DNA of 64,000 nt from Candidatus Chlorobium masyuteum (GTDB lineage: Bacteria > Bacteroidota > Chlorobiia > Chlorobiales > Chlorobiaceae): positions 372,001 to 436,000 of the forward strand of contig NZ_JAAORA010000001.1 in NCBI RefSeq assembly GCF_011601315.1, in the 5' to 3' direction. Below the pieces are notes generated by a model. The model had not been told where the DNA came from, made no database searches, and saw only the letters and a program-made list of their open reading frames with translations. This document shows positions 22,168 through 33,922 of the stretch, piece after piece (positions within the stretch are counted from its first letter, which is position 1; the number at the start of each line of letters is the position of its first letter). The position numbers and the translations under genes are program-made.

Positions 22168-23085
22168 ATGACTGCCACAAAGTTTTCCTGCGGTTTCGCC
22201 ATTATCATCGGTCCGCCCAATGCCGGCAAATCAACCCTGCTCAACGAATTGCTCGACTATAAACTCTCTATTGTAACACCCAAGCCGCAAACAACAAGAA
22301 AAAAAATCACCGGTATCTATCACAACGACAAGTGCCAGATTATCTTTCTTGATACACCGGGAATCATGAAGCCGCAGCAGAAACTGCACGAGTCCATGCT
22401 CGGCATCATCCGCGAAACCCTCAAAGATGCCGACATCGTGATCGCCCTTCTTCCCTACTCCGGCAAAAAGGAGTTTTTTGACCGGGAGTTCGCTGAAGAG
22501 CTCTTCAGCAGCTGGCTGAAGCCTGCAGGAAAAAAGATTATTGCTGTACTCAATAAAAGTGACCTGGTGACCGAGGAGCGTCAGCGTGAAGCTGAAGAGT
22601 TTGTCCGGAAAACCTGGAACCCTGCTGCCGTCCTCTCGGTTTCAGCCCTGAAAGGGAGTAACCTCCCCATCCTGATTGAGACTATTCAGCCATATCTCCC
22701 GCTCAACTACCCGCTCTATCCGGAAGATACACTCAGTACTGCTCCGGAACGGTTTTTTGTAAGCGAAATCATCCGTGAAAAGATATTTCTGCTCTATGGC
22801 CGTGAGGTTCCCTACTCCACCGAGGTGGTTATTGATGAGTTCCGCGAGCAGCATGAAGATGATCCGAAAAGAAAGGATCTGATCCGCTGTTCGGTGATTG
22901 TTGAGCGTGAGACCCAGAAACAGATCCTGATCGGCAGCAAGGGGGCTGCCCTGAAAAAACTCGGTCAGACCGCGAGAAAGGATATCGAGGAGCTGCTCGG
23001 AAGACCGGTCTTCCTTGAACTCTTCATCAAGGTCCGCCCGGACTGGAGAAAGAATCAGAACTACCTGAAAAGCTACGGATACTAA
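22168..23085 (+). CDS. era: GTPase Era
   Basis: A 305-aa GTPase needed for 16S rRNA maturation and small-subunit assembly. G1 is GPPNAGKS (15-22), switch I includes KPQTTRKK, G3 is FLDTPGI, and G4 is NKSD. The C-terminal KH domain is recognisable ([20 protein letters not shown]). The length is normal. A dispersed repeat begins 11 nt after the stop, followed by a bidirectional terminator. Confidence 0.97.
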   Translation: MTATKFSCGFAIIIGPPNAGKSTLLNELLDYKLSIVTPKPQTTRKKITGIYHNDKCQIIFLDTPGIMKPQQKLHESMLGIIRETLKDADIVIALLPYSGKKEFFDREFAEELFSSWLKPAGKKIIAVLNKSDLVTEERQREAEEFVRKTWNPAAVLSVSALKGSNLPILIETIQPYLPLNYPLYPEDTLSTAPERFFVSEIIREKIFLLYGREVPYSTEVVIDEFREQHEDDPKRKDLIRCSVIVERETQKQILIGSKGAALKKLGQTARKDIEELLGRPVFLELFIKVRPDWRKNQNYLKSYGY

Positions 23086-23095
23086 AAAAATAAAA

Positions 23096-23238
23096 AGGCA
23101 CCACTATTAATTGTCATGAGCGGTTTGAGTGCAAGGCGGACGGAGCGCAGAAACCGGAGTGTACACGAAAGTACATGAGGATTTCGAGCACCGCCCAACG
23201 AAGCAATCCAATCGCGGAATAAATTAATAGTGGTGCCT
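23096..23238 (+). repeat. Dispersed TIR element, copy A (143 bp)
   Basis: Perfect 17-nt terminal inverted repeats (23096-23112 AGGCACCACTATTAATT and 23222-23238) enclose a core that recurs at 27093-27223 (inverted) and 38494-38634. The core contains ACGGAGCGCAGAAAC, an internal GTAC palindrome (GTACACGAAAGTAC) and GATTTCGAGCACCGCC. No coding frame spans it convincingly. It lies between era and rpsA, which are convergent. Confidence 0.9.
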
Positions 23239-23239
23239 G

Positions 23240-23276
23240 AATGAGAAAAGCCCCGACTTGCGGGGCTTTTCTCATT
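23240..23276. terminator. Bidirectional terminator between era and rpsA
   Basis: A 16-bp hairpin has arms 23240-23255 and 23261-23276 and a 5-nt loop (ACTTG). The GC core GCCCCG is flanked by AAAA/TTTT. It is placed directly after the dispersed repeat. Confidence 0.9.
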
Positions 23277-23300
23277 GTACGGTGTAATCAGCAGTGAAGC

Positions 23301-25091
23301 TTAGTTCTCTGCCGGTTTTGGTTCTGAGGCTTTTTTGTCAGCCGATTTTACCGGAGGCTCAAGTTCGGCAGTTGCCGCCTCAATCTCCTTTTTCTCATTC
23401 GGATGAGCCAGCAGGTAGGCCTCGATCTCTTCCTTGCTCTTGTCCTTGAAATACTCAAGAGCTGAAAGAATGATGCGCTTGTTCTCCTTGTCAAATTCAA
23501 TGACACGAAGCGGCAGCCCGTCTCCGATCTTGAAGGAAGAGTGAATATCCTTCACGCCGCCCTGAAGAAGGTGTGACACCGGAACAAATCCGTCCACATC
23601 ACCAGGGAGAATGACGATAACGCCCTTCTCAATGATCTGTGAAATCTCACCGGGGGTTTCGGCTCCGACAGCATACTTCTGTTCGAATTCGTCCCACGGA
23701 TCCTGATTGATCTGCTTGTGACCAAGAGCAATACGGCGTGCATGCACGTCAAACTTGAGCACCTTGACCTCAAGCTCCTGGTTCTTCTTGACCAGCTCGC
23801 TTGGATGGCGGATTTTCTTTGTCCAGGAGAGGTCGGAAATGTGAACCAGACCGTCAACTCCGGGCTCAAGCTCAACAAAGACACCGAAATCGGTGATATT
23901 GCTTACGGTTCCCTTATGCAGGGAGTTCTCGATATACTTCTCTGAAAGCGCTATCCATGGATCCTCGTTTACACGCTTCATGGAGAGCGAAAGCTTGGTA
24001 TGATCCTTGTCGATATTGAGGATCACACACTCCACTTCCTGACCGAGGGTTACGAACTGACCTGGATGCTTGATGTGCTGTGTCCAGCTCATCTCGGAGA
24101 TGTGAACAAGACCTTCAATACCCTTCTCGATTTCGACAAAAGCGCCGTAATCGGTAATGGAGACAACACGACCCTGTGCTTTGGAGCCGACAGGATACTT
24201 GAGCTCGATATTTTCCCACGGATGTGACTCAAGCTGCTTCATACCGAGAGAGACTCTCTTGGTGTTCTCGTCAAAGCCGACAACAACAACCTTGATCGGC
24301 TGATCAAGATCAACAACCTCTGAAGGATGATTGATTCTGCCCCAGGTGATATCGGTGATGTGCACCAGACCGTCAAGACCGCCGAGATCGACGAAGATAC
24401 CGAAATCGGTAATGTTCTTGACCGTACCCTCAAGCACCATACCCACCTTGATATTGGCAAGCATCTCTTCACGACGTGCAGCGTACTCCTCTTCGAGGAT
24501 AACTTTATGACTGACAACAATATTCTGTGTAACCGGATTGATCTTGACAACCCTGAAGTCCATGGTCTGACCGACAAGCGCATCAAAGTCACGAACCGGC
24601 TTGACATCGATCTGCGAACCGGGAAGGAAGGCTTCAACACCGGAGAGAGAGACGGTCATACCGCCCTTGACGCGGTTGATGATCTTTCCGTTGATGATGG
24701 TATCATTTTCAATTGAATCATAGATCTTGTCCCAGATTCTCAGGACGTCAGCTTTCTTCTTTGAGAGAATGAGCTGTCCCATCTTGTCTTCGATGTTCTC
24801 AAGGTACACTTCGACATCATCGCCTACCTTTACCTCATCGTCATCGCGGAACTCAAGCAGGGAGACGATGCCTTCCGACTTGAAGCCGACATCAATCGTG
24901 ACATCCTTGTTGGATATCGAAACGATTCTTCCCTTTACAATCTCGTCTTCGGTGATTTCATTCAGCGTGCTCGAATAGAGCTGCTCCATCTGTGCAAGTT
25001 CAGCGGCTTCGTAGTTTGCAAAAACCTTGATCTTTTTCCTTGCGGGTCTTTCCTTGACCTTTTTGTCCTGTGATGTAAATGCTTCTGCCAT
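23301..25091 (-). CDS. rpsA: 30S ribosomal protein S1
   Basis: A 596-aa protein made of six S1 (OB-fold) RNA-binding repeats. Repeats 3-6 carry the clear GxVxxITDFGxFVxLxxGxxGLVHISD pattern (for example [20 protein letters not shown] and [20 protein letters not shown]). The last is more diverged ([20 protein letters not shown]). An N-terminal Lys-rich extension and a C-terminal Glu/Lys/Pro tail complete it. S1 unwinds and delivers mRNA to the 30S subunit. It follows cmk by 84 nt, the widespread cmk-rpsA arrangement. Confidence 0.97.
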   Translation of the reverse strand: MAEAFTSQDKKVKERPARKKIKVFANYEAAELAQMEQLYSSTLNEITEDEIVKGRIVSISNKDVTIDVGFKSEGIVSLLEFRDDDEVKVGDDVEVYLENIEDKMGQLILSKKKADVLRIWDKIYDSIENDTIINGKIINRVKGGMTVSLSGVEAFLPGSQIDVKPVRDFDALVGQTMDFRVVKINPVTQNIVVSHKVILEEEYAARREEMLANIKVGMVLEGTVKNITDFGIFVDLGGLDGLVHITDITWGRINHPSEVVDLDQPIKVVVVGFDENTKRVSLGMKQLESHPWENIELKYPVGSKAQGRVVSITDYGAFVEIEKGIEGLVHISEMSWTQHIKHPGQFVTLGQEVECVILNIDKDHTKLSLSMKRVNEDPWIALSEKYIENSLHKGTVSNITDFGVFVELEPGVDGLVHISDLSWTKKIRHPSELVKKNQELEVKVLKFDVHARRIALGHKQINQDPWDEFEQKYAVGAETPGEISQIIEKGVIVILPGDVDGFVPVSHLLQGGVKDIHSSFKIGDGLPLRVIEFDKENKRIILSALEYFKDKSKEEIEAYLLAHPNEKKEIEAATAELEPPVKSADKKASEPKPAEN

Positions 25092-25175
25092 TAATTTTTT
25101 CCTTCCTCTCTTTGAATTAGCCAGCTTGCCGCGAGAGATTACAGCATGTGGTTTTATGGTTGATGAAAAATAACG

Positions 25176-25877
25176 TCACTTCGTCCCGGCAGCGAGAGCA
25201 AGCGTGTATACTCTCTCTACCTGACTCTCAATAGTTAAATCCGATGTATCAATTTCAACAGCATCAGGATGTTTTTTCAGCGGAGCGTGCTCCCGAAGGG
25301 TATCTTCCTCATCACGCTGCTTTATTTCATCCTCAAGCAGATCAAGATCCGGCAGTTCAGCGCCTTCCGGAGACTTCAGAAGCAGCTCGGCATACCGCCG
25401 CTTCGCCCGTTCGCGGGCATCAGCAACAAGAAATATCTTCAGTTCAGCATCGGGAAACACAACCGTTCCGATGTCGCGACCATCCATGACCACTGCGCGC
25501 TGTCGGCCAAGATCCTGCTGCATCCGGCGGAGCCGGTCACGAACAGGTTTGAGTGAACTGATAAAACTCACCTCACGGCTCACCCTGTTATCGCGGATCT
25601 CGGCAGTAACATCACTGCCGTCAAGAATGACACGGTCGCCCTTGAACTCTATGGAAATCGTATCAAGCAAACCGGAAACGCTCCCGGGAGAGCGTCGCAA
25701 TCCCTCAAGAACGCCCTCTCTGAGTGCCTTGAAGGTTACTGCCCGGTACATTGCACCGGTATCGATATAGGTGTATCCGAGCTTCTCTGCTACCTTTCTG
25801 GCTGTCGTACTTTTTCCGGATGCAGCCGGCCCGTCTATGGCGATAATGATACGTTTTTTCCCGATTTCCTGTTTCAC
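25176..25877 (-). CDS. cmk: Cytidylate kinase
   Basis: A 233-aa (d)CMP kinase. P-loop GPAASGKST lies near residues 16-24. The [12 protein letters not shown] motif and the [22 protein letters not shown] segment are diagnostic of Cmk, as is the DSxD-like NMP-binding region. The length is normal. It is the first gene of cmk-rpsA. The start MKQEIGKKR at 25877 gives the standard N-terminus. Confidence 0.96.
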   Translation of the reverse strand: MKQEIGKKRIIIAIDGPAASGKSTTARKVAEKLGYTYIDTGAMYRAVTFKALREGVLEGLRRSPGSVSGLLDTISIEFKGDRVILDGSDVTAEIRDNRVSREVSFISSLKPVRDRLRRMQQDLGRQRAVVMDGRDIGTVVFPDAELKIFLVADARERAKRRYAELLLKSPEGAELPDLDLLEDEIKQRDEEDTLREHAPLKKHPDAVEIDTSDLTIESQVERVYTLALAAGTK

Positions 25878-26000
25878 TGTAAAATTCCAATTTGGCCTGT
25901 CATTTTATAAAATATATTTGCTTTTTCCAAACATAATGGTTACATGTTAAAGCCATGCGCATAATGCGATGGTCTCTCTATTCAATAAACTTATTCTGTT

Positions 26001-27092
26001 ATGTCACTTCGCTGCGGCATTGTAGGACTGCCAAATGTCGGAAAGTCTACGCTTTTCAACGCCATCACGGCCAAACAGGCTGAAGCCGCCAACTACCCGT
26101 TCTGTACCATTGAGCCCAATGTAGGAACGGTCCTGGTTCCGGACGAACGGATGCAGTTGATCGCCAATGTTGTTAAAACCCCGACACTGGTACCGACCAC
26201 GCTTGAAATCGTCGACATTGCCGGACTGGTAAAAGGTGCAAGCAAAGGCGAGGGACTCGGCAACCAGTTCCTCTCCCATATCAGGGAGGTTGATGCCATT
26301 GTGCATGTCGTACGCTGTTTTGATGACGAGAACATTATCCATGTTGAAGGCAGGATTGACCCGGCAGATGACATCATCACCATTGAAACGGAACTGATGC
26401 TGGCTGATCTTGACAGTATGGAACGCAGAATTGAGCGGCTGCGAAAAAATGCCAAAAAGGAGAAGGAGCTGCTCCTGCAGGTTGACCTGGCTGAAAAGAT
26501 CATCAGCGGCCTCAGTGAAGGCATTCCTGCCCGCAAGCTGATTGAAACGGATGAAGAGAAGGAGATGGCCAAACAGTTCTTCCTGCTCTCGACCAAACCG
26601 ATCCTTTTTGCCGCCAATGTAGCCGAAAATGATATTGTTGACGGAAACGCCTATACAAAGAAAGTTGCAGAGATCGCCGCGGCATCAGGCTCGAAGATGC
26701 TCATTATCAGCGCAAAAACAGAAGCCGATATTGCCGAACTCCCCGAAGAGGATCGCCCGGAATTTCTTGAAAGCCTTGGACTGAAGATGTCGGGTCTCGA
26801 CCGCCTGATCCAGACCGCCTATGACCTGCTCGGCCTGCAAACCTATTTTACCGCAGGTGTCAAGGAGGTTCATGCCTGGACCATCCGTAAAGGCGCCGCC
26901 GCGCCGGAAGCTGCTGCGGCCATTCATTCGGATTTTGAAAAGGGGTTCATCCGTGCCGAAGTGATGTCCTACCATGACCTGATTGAACTCGGCTCGGAGC
27001 AGAAGGTCAAGGAAGCCGGCAAGCTCCGTTCAGAAGGAAAGGAGTATATTGTTAAGGATGGGGATGTTATAGTCTTCCGATTCAATGTTTAG
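26001..27092 (+). CDS. ychF: Redox-regulated ATPase/GTPase YchF
   Basis: A 363-aa OBG-family P-loop protein that prefers ATP and binds ribosomes. G1 is GLPNVGKS (9-16), then G3-like [21 protein letters not shown], a central coiled coil, and a C-terminal TGS domain ([18 protein letters not shown]). The length matches the family exactly. Its stop codon (27090-27092) abuts the left end of the second dispersed repeat. Confidence 0.97.
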   Translation: MSLRCGIVGLPNVGKSTLFNAITAKQAEAANYPFCTIEPNVGTVLVPDERMQLIANVVKTPTLVPTTLEIVDIAGLVKGASKGEGLGNQFLSHIREVDAIVHVVRCFDDENIIHVEGRIDPADDIITIETELMLADLDSMERRIERLRKNAKKEKELLLQVDLAEKIISGLSEGIPARKLIETDEEKEMAKQFFLLSTKPILFAANVAENDIVDGNAYTKKVAEIAAASGSKMLIISAKTEADIAELPEEDRPEFLESLGLKMSGLDRLIQTAYDLLGLQTYFTAGVKEVHAWTIRKGAAAPEAAAAIHSDFEKGFIRAEVMSYHDLIELGSEQKVKEAGKLRSEGKEYIVKDGDVIVFRFNV

Positions 27093-27223
27093 CAACTCTA
27101 TAAATTTGTTGCGCGATATGACTACTTCGTTGGGCGGTGCTCGAAATCCTCATGTACTTCGAGTACACTCCGGTTTCTGCACTGCCTCGTCCTCATACCG
27201 CTCACGACAATTTATAGAGCTGC
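27093..27223 (-). repeat. Dispersed TIR element, copy B (131 bp, inverted)
   Basis: Arms GCAACTCTATAAATT and AATTTATAGAGCTGC pair with one mismatch. The left arm begins at G27092, the last base of the ychF stop. The core is the reverse complement of copy A: GGGCGGTGCTCGAAATCCTC, GTACTTCGAGTAC and CACTCCGGTTTCTGC. It lies between ychF and murI, which are codirectional. Confidence 0.88.
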
Positions 27224-27284
27224 ATTGAAATAGATGCAGCCGCCAAAGGCTGCAAGATGTTCACTTATACTATTCTGAACAGCT

Positions 27285-28100
27285 ATGCACCATAAAGTCA
27301 CCCCAGAAAGTCCGATAGGCATCTTTGACTCCGGTATTGGAGGGCTGACCGTGGTCAAGGCGATCCGGGCGGCACTCCCCGCCGAGCGGCTGATCTACTT
27401 CGGCGATACGGCTCGTGTTCCCTATGGACCGAAATCCCAGATTACCATCCGCAAGTATGCCGCTGACGACACCGCCATACTCATGCGCTATCAGCCCAAA
27501 CTGATTATTGTTGCATGCAACACCGTTTCCGCCCTTGCTCTTGACGTGGTAGAAAAATCGTGCAGCGGCATCCCGGTTATCGGCGTCCTGAAAGCCGGTG
27601 CCGAACTGGCTGTGCAGGTGACCGGAAACAACCGCATCGGGGTTATAGGAACCCAGGCCACGGTCTGCTCGAACGCCTACGCCCGGGAGATCAATCTGCT
27701 GAATGAGGATGCAGGGGTTATATCAAAAGCCTGTCCGCTGTTTGTTCCGCTCGCCGAAGAGGGTTTTATTGACCACCCTGCTACAAAACTCATTGCCGGA
27801 GAGTATCTTGCCGAGATCAGCAAACACGATATCGACACCCTGGTACTCGGCTGTACGCACTACCCTATCCTTAAGCGGGTAATTGCAGAAATCGTCGGGC
27901 CCGGCATCCGCATAATCGACTCGGCGGAAGCGGTTGCCATCAAAACAAAAGAGCTTCTCACCGAGTCCGCTCTGCTCAACCCTGCTGCAACCCCGTCAGT
28001 TCCTCACCTGCTTGTGAGCGATCTGCCTCAGAAATTCAGTCAGCTCTACCAGCTCTTTATGGGCTCGGAGCTGCCGGATGTCGAACTGGTTGAGGTATAA
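27285..28100 (+). CDS. murI: Glutamate racemase
   Basis: A 271-aa enzyme making D-glutamate for peptidoglycan. Both catalytic cysteines are visible: VACNTVSA (Cys about 78) and GCTHYPIL (Cys about 190). The N-terminal [12 protein letters not shown] motif and GDTARVPYG are typical. The length is normal. ispH follows after 93 nt. Confidence 0.96.
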   Translation: MHHKVTPESPIGIFDSGIGGLTVVKAIRAALPAERLIYFGDTARVPYGPKSQITIRKYAADDTAILMRYQPKLIIVACNTVSALALDVVEKSCSGIPVIGVLKAGAELAVQVTGNNRIGVIGTQATVCSNAYAREINLLNEDAGVISKACPLFVPLAEEGFIDHPATKLIAGEYLAEISKHDIDTLVLGCTHYPILKRVIAEIVGPGIRIIDSAEAVAIKTKELLTESALLNPAATPSVPHLLVSDLPQKFSQLYQLFMGSELPDVELVEV

Positions 28101-28193
28101 CCGCGGTGTTCCTGCTGCACGGCTTTTCCTCTTTGCCTTTTGCCGTCACAGTTGTTACTTTTGACTTTTCCTATTGACCTTAATCTCTACAGT

Positions 28194-29156
28194 GTGAAAG
28201 TAAACCTCGACCGTACTTCATCAGGTTTCTGCATAGGCGTGCAGGGCACCATCCATGTCGCTGAAGAAAAACTCCGGGACCCCCAGGGATTATTCTCGCT
28301 CGGCGATGTCGTCCACAATGAGGCCGAGGTAAAACGGCTGGAAGCTCTCGGTCTTGTCACTATCGATGAACCCACCTTCCGGAACCTTAAAAATGCCCGC
28401 GTACTCATCAGAGCCCACGGGGAACCTCCGGCGACATACAGCGCCGCTGAAGAGAACAATCTTGAGATAACCGATACAACCTGCCCTGTCGTCTCCAGAC
28501 TTCAGCGGACAACCCGAGCGCTGCATGAACTGGGCTACCAGATCATCATCTACGGCAAACCGACCCATCCTGAAGTTATCGGCATTAACGGTCAGTGTGC
28601 AAACAGCGCCATTATCATCAAGCATGCCGACCTCAGCGACCCTGAAGAGACAAAGGCTCTTGACGCAGCAAAAAAAACCGCGCTCATCAGCCAGACCACC
28701 ATGGATGTCCCCGGATTTTATGAACTTAAGGCCAATCTTGAAGCACGATTTGCTCCGGTTGCTTCCACCCCTCCAACGCCCTGGATGGCTATCCGTGATA
28801 TTGATATTACGGCCGAAGTGACCGGTGTTCGCTCCATGCCCCGCCATATCTTCAAGGACACCATCTGCCGCCAGGTATCAAGCCGCAACCGGAAGCTGCA
28901 TGATTTTGCACTTGCCAATGAGGTGATCATCTTTGTTGCCGGTAAAAAAAGTTCAAACGGCCAGGTGCTCTATAATATCTGCAGGGATGCAAATCCCCGG
29001 AGCTACTTCATCGAGGATGTCGAGGAGATTCAGCCGGAGTGGCTCGTCTCTCTTAACGGCAGCGGTGTTGCCAGTGCCGGTATCTGCGGAGCAACCTCAA
29101 CACCGATGTGGCTCCTTGAAAAGGTGGCAAACTATATCGAAAGCAACTTCTCCTGA
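28194..29156 (+). CDS. ispH: 4-hydroxy-3-methylbut-2-enyl diphosphate reductase
   Basis: A 320-aa [4Fe-4S] enzyme of the MEP isoprenoid pathway, producing IPP and DMAPP, which are precursors of carotenoids, bacteriochlorophyll tails and quinones. Cluster cysteines are visible in [11 protein letters not shown] (Cys13), in TDTTCPVV, and in [15 protein letters not shown] chose the GTG at 28194 because it gives the conserved N-terminus [13 protein letters not shown]. The longer frame from TTG 28140 adds a hydrophobic leader not expected for this enzyme. The next gene starts 10 nt after its stop. Confidence 0.95.
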   Translation: MKVNLDRTSSGFCIGVQGTIHVAEEKLRDPQGLFSLGDVVHNEAEVKRLEALGLVTIDEPTFRNLKNARVLIRAHGEPPATYSAAEENNLEITDTTCPVVSRLQRTTRALHELGYQIIIYGKPTHPEVIGINGQCANSAIIIKHADLSDPEETKALDAAKKTALISQTTMDVPGFYELKANLEARFAPVASTPPTPWMAIRDIDITAEVTGVRSMPRHIFKDTICRQVSSRNRKLHDFALANEVIIFVAGKKSSNGQVLYNICRDANPRSYFIEDVEEIQPEWLVSLNGSGVASAGICGATSTPMWLLEKVANYIESNFS

Positions 29157-29166
29157 AGATACCGAC

Positions 29167-31131
29167 ATGAATCAACTCTCTCTGACCATCAACGGACGGC
29201 CTGTTACGGTGGCTCCCGGCTCAACAATTCTTGACGCCGCCACGGCTGCAGGAATCGAAATCCCCACACTCTGTTTCAACAAGTCGCTTGATGCAACCGG
29301 TTCATGCTGGATGTGCATTGTTGAACTCAAGGGAAAAAACCGTTTTGTCCCTGCCTGCGACACACTGGTGATGGAGGGAATGGTGGTTGAAACTGAAAAC
29401 GAGGCACTCAGCTCAATGAGGCGGCAGTCGATTGAACGCATTATTGAACAGCACAGCGGAGACTGCATGGGACCCTGCGAGCTGACCTGTCCTGCCGGCT
29501 GCGATATCCCCGACTTTATTGATGCCATTGCCCGCCATGATGAGCGGGAGGCCATAAAAATCATCAAGGAGAGTATCCCCCTTGCCGGAATTCTCGGACG
29601 TGTCTGCCCGGCACCCTGCGAGGATGAGTGCCGTCGCCACGGCATAGACAACCCCGTCTCGATCTGCGCGCTGAAGCGCTATGCCGCTGACTGTGATGCA
29701 GAGGCGAGTGAGCGATATCTGCCTGAACTGCCTGAAGACAGCAGCAAAAAGGTTGCCATAGTCGGCAGCGGACCGGCCGGTCTTACCGCTGCGTTCTTTC
29801 TTCGCCGCATGGGCCACGCTGTAACCGTACTTGAATCCGGAACAGAGGCCGGAGGAATGATGCGCTACGGTATCCCCCGCTTCCGGCTGCCCGAATCGGT
29901 CATCGAAAGTGACCTTGCGACCCTCCGGGATATGGGTATCGAGTTCCGTTTTAACTCCGAGTTCGGCACAGCGGTCACACTGAACGCCGTAAAGAGTGAG
30001 TTTGATGCCCTCTTTCTTGCCATCGGCGCACAGAAAGCTGCCACCATGAACATCCCCGGTGAAGATATTCCAGGAGTTGTGAGCGGTATCTCTTTTTTGC
30101 GTAAATCTGCTTTTGCTCCTCAAATGCAACCCGGAGCACGCGTGGTAGTGACCGGTGGCGGCAATACGGCCATTGACGCGGCAAGAACGGCAATACGGCT
30201 CGGTGCATCCAGCGTCACGATACTCTACCGTCGAACCATCAAGGATATGCCGGCCAACCGTGCCGAAATAGAGGAGGCTCTTGCCGAAGGAGTCACCATT
30301 GTCGAACGGGTCGCGCCGACTCTCATCCGCTCACTCAACGACATGCTTGAAATAACCGCCATCAAAATGGAACCGGGAGAGCCCGATGAGAGCGGCCGGA
30401 GAAGACCGGTGCCGGTTCCTGGCTCGGAATTCACCGTTAAGGCTGACACCATCATCTCTGCCATCGGCCAGAAGATTGATGCCTCCGCCGCCGAAGCGGC
30501 AGCAATAGAGAGCGGAAGCGGCGGCGAACTGCTGGTTGACCCCGGAACATTTCAGAGTGAAACCCCCTGGATTTTTGCCGGTGGTGACTGCGTGAGCGGA
30601 GCTGACCTTGCAATCCAGGCCGTAGCCCAGGGAAAACGGGCTGCTCACTCCATTGATCTCTTCCTCAGCGGTAAACCTGTTGTGGCGGAGAAACCCGCTT
30701 TCAACTCCTCCTTCGGAGCGCGCGATGAAGCTCCCGAGGCCTTCTACCAGCGGAAATCTCCTGCCGGGAGAGTGCCGGTTCCGGAGCTGACCCCCGAAGT
30801 GCGCACAAAATGTTTTGATGAAGTTGTAACCGGCTACACCGCTGAATCTGCCCGGGAAGAGGCAGCGCGCTGCCTCCAGTGCCGCTGCAACGCCATTGCT
30901 GATTGCCGCCTGCGGGAACTCGCCTCCCGCTACCTCCCCTCCCAAATAACCCTGCAAAACGACCATCCCGGCTTCTACAAGGCAGAAAGTGCCGAAATCA
31001 GCATGGAACGGGAAAAGTGCGTCGATTGCGGCATCTGTGTACGCATGATCGAACAGCTTCACGGCACCACTATCGACCTCACAATCATGACCAAAAGCTG
31101 CCCCACCGGCGCTCTGACGCTGCCGGAGTGA
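29167..31131 (+). CDS. FAD/NAD(P)-binding iron-sulfur oxidoreductase (GltD-like, with 2Fe-2S and 4Fe-4S domains)
   Basis: A 654-aa multidomain redox protein. Residues about 1-80 form a 2Fe-2S ferredoxin-like domain (CFNKSLDATGSCWMC, Cys36/47/50). Then comes a GltD-type helical cluster domain (CMGPCELTCPAGCDIP, VCPAPCEDEC), a FAD Rossmann motif IVGSGPAGLTAAF (about 200), an NAD(P)-binding motif TGGGNTAIDAARTA (about 331), and a C-terminal 4Fe-4S motif CVDCGICVRM ... CPTGAL (about 618). The layout resembles NADPH-glutamate-synthase small subunits fused to NuoG-like N-terminal clusters. It lies 10 nt after ispH and upstream of the hydrogenase genes, so a role shuttling electrons to or from the hydrogenase is plausible but unproven. 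Confidence 0.85.
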   Translation: MNQLSLTINGRPVTVAPGSTILDAATAAGIEIPTLCFNKSLDATGSCWMCIVELKGKNRFVPACDTLVMEGMVVETENEALSSMRRQSIERIIEQHSGDCMGPCELTCPAGCDIPDFIDAIARHDEREAIKIIKESIPLAGILGRVCPAPCEDECRRHGIDNPVSICALKRYAADCDAEASERYLPELPEDSSKKVAIVGSGPAGLTAAFFLRRMGHAVTVLESGTEAGGMMRYGIPRFRLPESVIESDLATLRDMGIEFRFNSEFGTAVTLNAVKSEFDALFLAIGAQKAATMNIPGEDIPGVVSGISFLRKSAFAPQMQPGARVVVTGGGNTAIDAARTAIRLGASSVTILYRRTIKDMPANRAEIEEALAEGVTIVERVAPTLIRSLNDMLEITAIKMEPGEPDESGRRRPVPVPGSEFTVKADTIISAIGQKIDASAAEAAAIESGSGGELLVDPGTFQSETPWIFAGGDCVSGADLAIQAVAQGKRAAHSIDLFLSGKPVVAEKPAFNSSFGARDEAPEAFYQRKSPAGRVPVPELTPEVRTKCFDEVVTGYTAESAREEAARCLQCRCNAIADCRLRELASRYLPSQITLQNDHPGFYKAESAEISMEREKCVDCGICVRMIEQLHGTTIDLTIMTKSCPTGALTLPE

Positions 31132-31428
31132 AAAAAATGGACTGAGTGGACGAAGAGATGATGGACGATAATGGACAAGATAAAGAGGAAAATTTGGGGC
31201 CACGAAACAGACGAAATCACTCGAAAATGTGTTGGGGCGACCCTGCGTGATCGCCCTATTTAAGGATTGACCAAATATTTCTCCTTGTCGTTGCTGTCCT
31301 TGAAGTCCTTGTGGTCCTTTTTTATAAAACATCCCCCCCTTTCAAACACCGACAAAAAAAATCCCACCTTTGCTGTTCATATTTGCCGCCATATTGTTAT
31401 TCTAAAGGGTAGCGGATAATTGAACCCC
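31132..31428. repeat. 297-nt intergenic region with composite repeats
   Basis: This gap has three repeat types in order: TGGAC units (about 31137-31185), an imperfect hairpin GGGGCGACCCTGCGTGATCG (31234-31258 region), and CCTT/GTCC units (about 31281-31322). On the reverse strand the last two match, in order and closely, the sequence at 50705-50785. No gene is credible here. Confidence 0.75.
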
Positions 31429-32685
31429 ATGCCTGTGACAAAGATTCCTGCACACTCTGTTGAACTGATTGCGCCTGCGGGCGACATGACCGGGCTGCTC
31501 ACTGCGCTGAAGGCCGGGGCTGATGCGGTCTATTTTGGCGCTGAAGGCTACAATATGCGGGCCGGAAGCAGCAACTTCACCCCTGCGGACTTTCCGGCAA
31601 TCAAGGCCCTCTGCCAGGAGTACCATGCCAAGGGGTACCTGGCGCTGAACACCATTGTCTATGACGGTGAGCTAAAAAGGATGAAGCAGACCGTAACCGC
31701 AGCAAAAAAAGCAGGATTCGATGCCATAATCTGCTCGGACATGGCCGTTATTGAAGCGTGCCGGAACGCCGATATGGCGTTTCATATCTCGACACAGGCA
31801 TCGGTCAGCAGCTACAGCGCGGTAAAATTCTATGCCTCTCTCGGGGCAAAGATGATTGTGCTGGCCAGAGAGCTGACCATTGAACAGGTATGCCATATTA
31901 CCGACAAAATAAAGGATGACGGGCTCGGCGTGAAGATTGAGTGCTTTGTGCATGGCGCCATGTGCGTTGCCGTGTCGGGGCGCTGTTTTATGTCGCAGGA
32001 TATTTTCGGACGTTCGGCCAACCGCGGCCAGTGCGTTCAGCCATGCCGCAGGGAGTACATCATTACCGATCCGGAGGAGAACAAGGAGCTTGCGCTTGGC
32101 ACCGATTATGTCATGAGTCCCCAGGATCTCTGCACCATTGAGTTTATTGATGTGCTGATTGACGCAGGCATCAGCGCCTTCAAGATTGAGGGGCGCAGCC
32201 GAAGCCCTGAATATGTGCATACGGCAACAGCTGCCTACCGCACGGCAATCGACTTCTGTATAAACCGTCGCAACGATCCACAGTTCAGAGAGGAGTACAG
32301 TGAACTGACGACAAAGCTGAAGGAGGATCTTGCCACCGTCTACAACCGGGGATTTTCAAAAGGGTTTTATTTCGGCAAACCGCTTGATGCCTGGGTCCAG
32401 GAGTACGGTTCACTCGCGAAGGAGAAAAAAACCTTTATCGGTGATATCAAAAAATACTACCCGAAAGCCGGAGTGGCAGAGATCATCATTCTCGCCCGCG
32501 GCCTCAAACAGGGTGAAAAGCTCTCCATCCAGGGGCCGAAAACCGGAGTGGTCATCCTGATGGCCGACTCCTTTCTCACCAACGACCTGCCCGATAACGA
32601 TGCCCATAAAGGGGACAACGTCACCCTCAAGTGTGCAAAGGTTCGTAAAAACGACAAGGTCTATCTGCTTGAAAAAAGGCGCTGA
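31429..32685 (+). CDS. U32-family protein (TrhP/YegQ-like)
   Basis: A 418-aa member of the 'peptidase U32' family, now known to include TrhP (tRNA U34 hydroxylation) and RlhA (23S rRNA C2501 hydroxylation) rather than true peptidases. The N-terminal [26 protein letters not shown] is highly typical. The cysteine-rich [18 protein letters not shown] and [13 protein letters not shown] motif supplies likely Fe-S ligands. The length of about 420 aa fits TrhP better than RlhA (about 650). It sits between two redox loci but on its own spacing. The start is ATG 31429; a TTG nine bases upstream is less likely. Confidence 0.85.
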   Translation: MPVTKIPAHSVELIAPAGDMTGLLTALKAGADAVYFGAEGYNMRAGSSNFTPADFPAIKALCQEYHAKGYLALNTIVYDGELKRMKQTVTAAKKAGFDAIICSDMAVIEACRNADMAFHISTQASVSSYSAVKFYASLGAKMIVLARELTIEQVCHITDKIKDDGLGVKIECFVHGAMCVAVSGRCFMSQDIFGRSANRGQCVQPCRREYIITDPEENKELALGTDYVMSPQDLCTIEFIDVLIDAGISAFKIEGRSRSPEYVHTATAAYRTAIDFCINRRNDPQFREEYSELTTKLKEDLATVYNRGFSKGFYFGKPLDAWVQEYGSLAKEKKTFIGDIKKYYPKAGVAEIIILARGLKQGEKLSIQGPKTGVVILMADSFLTNDLPDNDAHKGDNVTLKCAKVRKNDKVYLLEKRR

Positions 32686-32842
32686 TTTGTTATTTGTCCT
32701 GGCAGACCTTGAAGTCCTTTTTCTTCTTTTCCCCCGTTGCTCAAAAAAGAGCCTCTTCTCCTCGTGAAAGCTTTTGTGTACCTTTCAGTATAGTTCACAA
32801 GCATTCTCATTCAGGACTGCACAAGGCAAGGAGAGCAGGACG

Positions 32843-33922
32843 ATGATCTACAAAATCATATCCAAAGCCGAGTTCAAACGCTTTATTGATGCACTGGTCA
32901 GGAGCAACAGCTCATTCGGCCCGCGCATGGTCGATACCGACAGCCGGGGGGAGGCGGTCTACCAGTTTCAGCCGGTCTCTTCGGTTGACGAGATAGCATT
33001 CGACTACACCCGAACAGCCTCCTCTGCCAAGCATTTTTTTCTCCCCTTTCGCCAGGAGCTGTCGCGCTTTCACTTTCATGATGACGACTGGGATCAGAAG
33101 GTATCCTATGAAGCCGATCCCGTGGTGCTTTTCGGCCTCAGAGCGTGCGACATCAGCGCACTGAATATTCTTGATGATGTTCTGCTCAACGGCCACTTCC
33201 CCTCAGCCTACTATCTTGCAAAACGCAAGAACACCTTTGTGATCGGCATGGATCACCTGCCGCTTCCCGACTGCTTCTGCAAGTCGATGAATCATCACAC
33301 CGTTCCGACCGGATTCAACCTCTTCTGTTCCGATATCGGGGATGAGTACTATCTGGCCATCAACTCCTCCAAAGCCTTCAATTTCCTCAGGGAGTTCGAA
33401 ACCCGTGATCCTCAATACGATGAAAACTGTCGTCTGGCTGAACGCCGCAAGCTCATCAGCAGCAGTTTTCGAACCGAGATTGATGTCACCGGGCTACCGG
33501 CAATTCTCGACATCGAGTTTGACTCCCCTGTCTGGAAAAAATGGGGCGACAAATGCCTGAGCTGCGGAACCTGCGCCATGGTCTGCCCGACCTGCTACTG
33601 CTACTCGGTTGAGGAGTCATTCGAGCCCGACCTGCAAAGCTCCTCTCGCCAGAAAAGACTTTACTCCTGCAACCTTGTTGACTTTGCCGCTGTCGCAGGC
33701 GGACACAACTTCCGTCCAAAGAACGGCGACCGGCTCAAATACCGCTACTACCATCAGCACCGGGGGTTTGCCGAAAATGCCAACCAGCAGATCTGCGTTG
33801 GATGCAACCGGTGCGGGAAAGCATGTCTTGCTGGGATCAACCCGAAGGATGTCATCAACGACCTAAGACTGGAGAAGGATACATGCACGACCAGCGTTTC
33901 GTCATCCCCCGCCAGGAGCTGA
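32843..33922 (+). CDS. hydB: Sulfhydrogenase-type [NiFe] hydrogenase beta subunit
   Basis: A 359-aa iron-sulfur subunit of a group 3b-like cytoplasmic hydrogenase (HydB/ShyB family, related to anaerobic sulfite reductase subunit A). Two ferredoxin-type 4Fe-4S motifs are clear: [14 protein letters not shown] (about 238) and [11 protein letters not shown] (about 318). It relays electrons between the flavin subunit and the small subunit. ATG 32843 is preceded by an AAGGAGAG ribosome-binding site. The 3' end overlaps the gamma gene by 40 nt in another frame, so translation is probably coupled. First gene of beta-gamma-delta-alpha. Confidence 0.9.
   Translation: MIYKIISKAEFKRFIDALVRSNSSFGPRMVDTDSRGEAVYQFQPVSSVDEIAFDYTRTASSAKHFFLPFRQELSRFHFHDDDWDQKVSYEADPVVLFGLRACDISALNILDDVLLNGHFPSAYYLAKRKNTFVIGMDHLPLPDCFCKSMNHHTVPTGFNLFCSDIGDEYYLAINSSKAFNFLREFETRDPQYDENCRLAERRKLISSSFRTEIDVTGLPAILDIEFDSPVWKKWGDKCLSCGTCAMVCPTCYCYSVEESFEPDLQSSSRQKRLYSCNLVDFAAVAGGHNFRPKNGDRLKYRYYHQHRGFAENANQQICVGCNRCGKACLAGINPKDVINDLRLEKDTCTTSVSSSPARS

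Noticed and set aside
23096-23238. Dispersed element as an insertion sequence or MITE
   Set aside because: There is no transposase in the window, no clear target-site duplications at the three copies, and arm covariation is unlike freshly mobile MITEs. Not excluded without more copies.
30331-31332. 333-aa minus-strand frame inside and beyond the GltD-like gene
   Set aside because: Antisense shadow of a gene with complete cofactor motifs; it ends in repeat DNA.
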